Assembly (NCBI GenBank): GCA_014529385.2
Contig: CM043957.1
Coordinates: forward strand, 70,056,003-70,120,002
Length of the DNA: 64,000 bases
Reading direction: 5' to 3'
Source of the DNA: Adiantum capillus-veneris
Lineage: Eukaryota; Streptophyta; Polypodiopsida; Polypodiales; Pteridaceae
The position numbers and the translations under genes are program-made. This document shows positions 63,896 through 64,000 of this stretch, one piece after another. The notes beneath the pieces were generated by a model. The model searched no databases. It was not told the origin of the DNA and saw nothing but the letters and a program-made list of their open reading frames with translations. Numbering within the stretch: position 1 is the stretch's first letter; every line of letters begins with the position of its first letter.

Positions 63896-64000
63896 TATTT
63901 TTCCAAACTGTAAAATGATTATATCTGCAACTTGATAAGTGCCTTTGTCGAAGTCATTTGTAACTTTGAGCTTTGTCCAAGAAAAGATTGAATCTTTATC
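63896..64000 (-). other. Continuation of element J at the window edge
   Basis: Right flank of element I, expected to continue J Pol on the minus strand. Too short to recognise a motif. Confidence 0.4.

Overview
The window reads as nuclear DNA of a land plant with a large, repeat-rich genome. Nearly everything is plant-type LTR retrotransposon: Ty1/Copia and Ty3/Gypsy, with initiator-Met-type (TGGTATCAGAGC) and TGGCGCCGTTGC-type primer-binding sites, poly-purine tracts and 5-bp target duplications. Long dinucleotide microsatellites are common. I see no rRNA or tRNA gene, CRISPR array or bacterial-style operon. The Pol sequences remind me of fern or other non-flowering-plant elements, but that is a weak impression.

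Left part (1-24,665), almost all minus strand. An old Copia copy (A) was hit three times. B (1070-11432) is a 10.4-kb element with 1-kb LTRs, relics of Gag and retropepsin, no visible RT or integrase, and a tandem array in its 5' leader. C (11557-17071) is a fairly complete Copia element. D (17095-20567) is a 5'-truncated Copia of the same family as A. After about 1 kb of locally duplicated unknown DNA comes another 5'-truncated Copia, E (21560-24665).

Middle (24,666-41,522). Two copies of one Ty3/Gypsy family lie head to head: F on the minus strand (24666-35171) and G on the plus strand (35172-40718). They join inside Gag at the 6-bp palindrome CAATTG. F encodes Gag with four zinc knuckles, a first retropepsin, RT, RNase H, integrase, then in the integrase frame a second DTG retropepsin-like domain and a W-[IV]-P-K tail. 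Downstream lie a PPT/TATA signature, a 140-aa accessory ORF and a terminal LTR. G has lost everything from RT to the second protease in one frame-preserving deletion. H (40719-41522) is the 3' end of an A/D-family Copia.

Right part (41,523-64,000). This holds the only non-LTR material. There is an RD/RE-rich, internally duplicated coding relic on the minus strand, a duplicated 524-bp module (LTR pair or duplicated gene 5' end), and a LINE-ORF1-like gene with a coiled coil. A clean first exon (46624-46758) of a probable host gene resembles the N-terminus of plant CCCH/Nab2-type RNA-binding proteins. N (49539-53533) is a complete non-autonomous LTR element whose only long frame encodes an unrecognised protein. 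Finally, a nearly intact chromovirus, I (55213-63890, minus, perfect ATGAC target duplication), sits inside another Gypsy element, J, whose 3' LTR is at 54633-55077.

The genes do not form a cellular pathway. They are successive retroelement layers: autonomous copies (C, F, I) beside derivatives that would need help in trans (B, G, N), with at most one or two host gene pieces between them.
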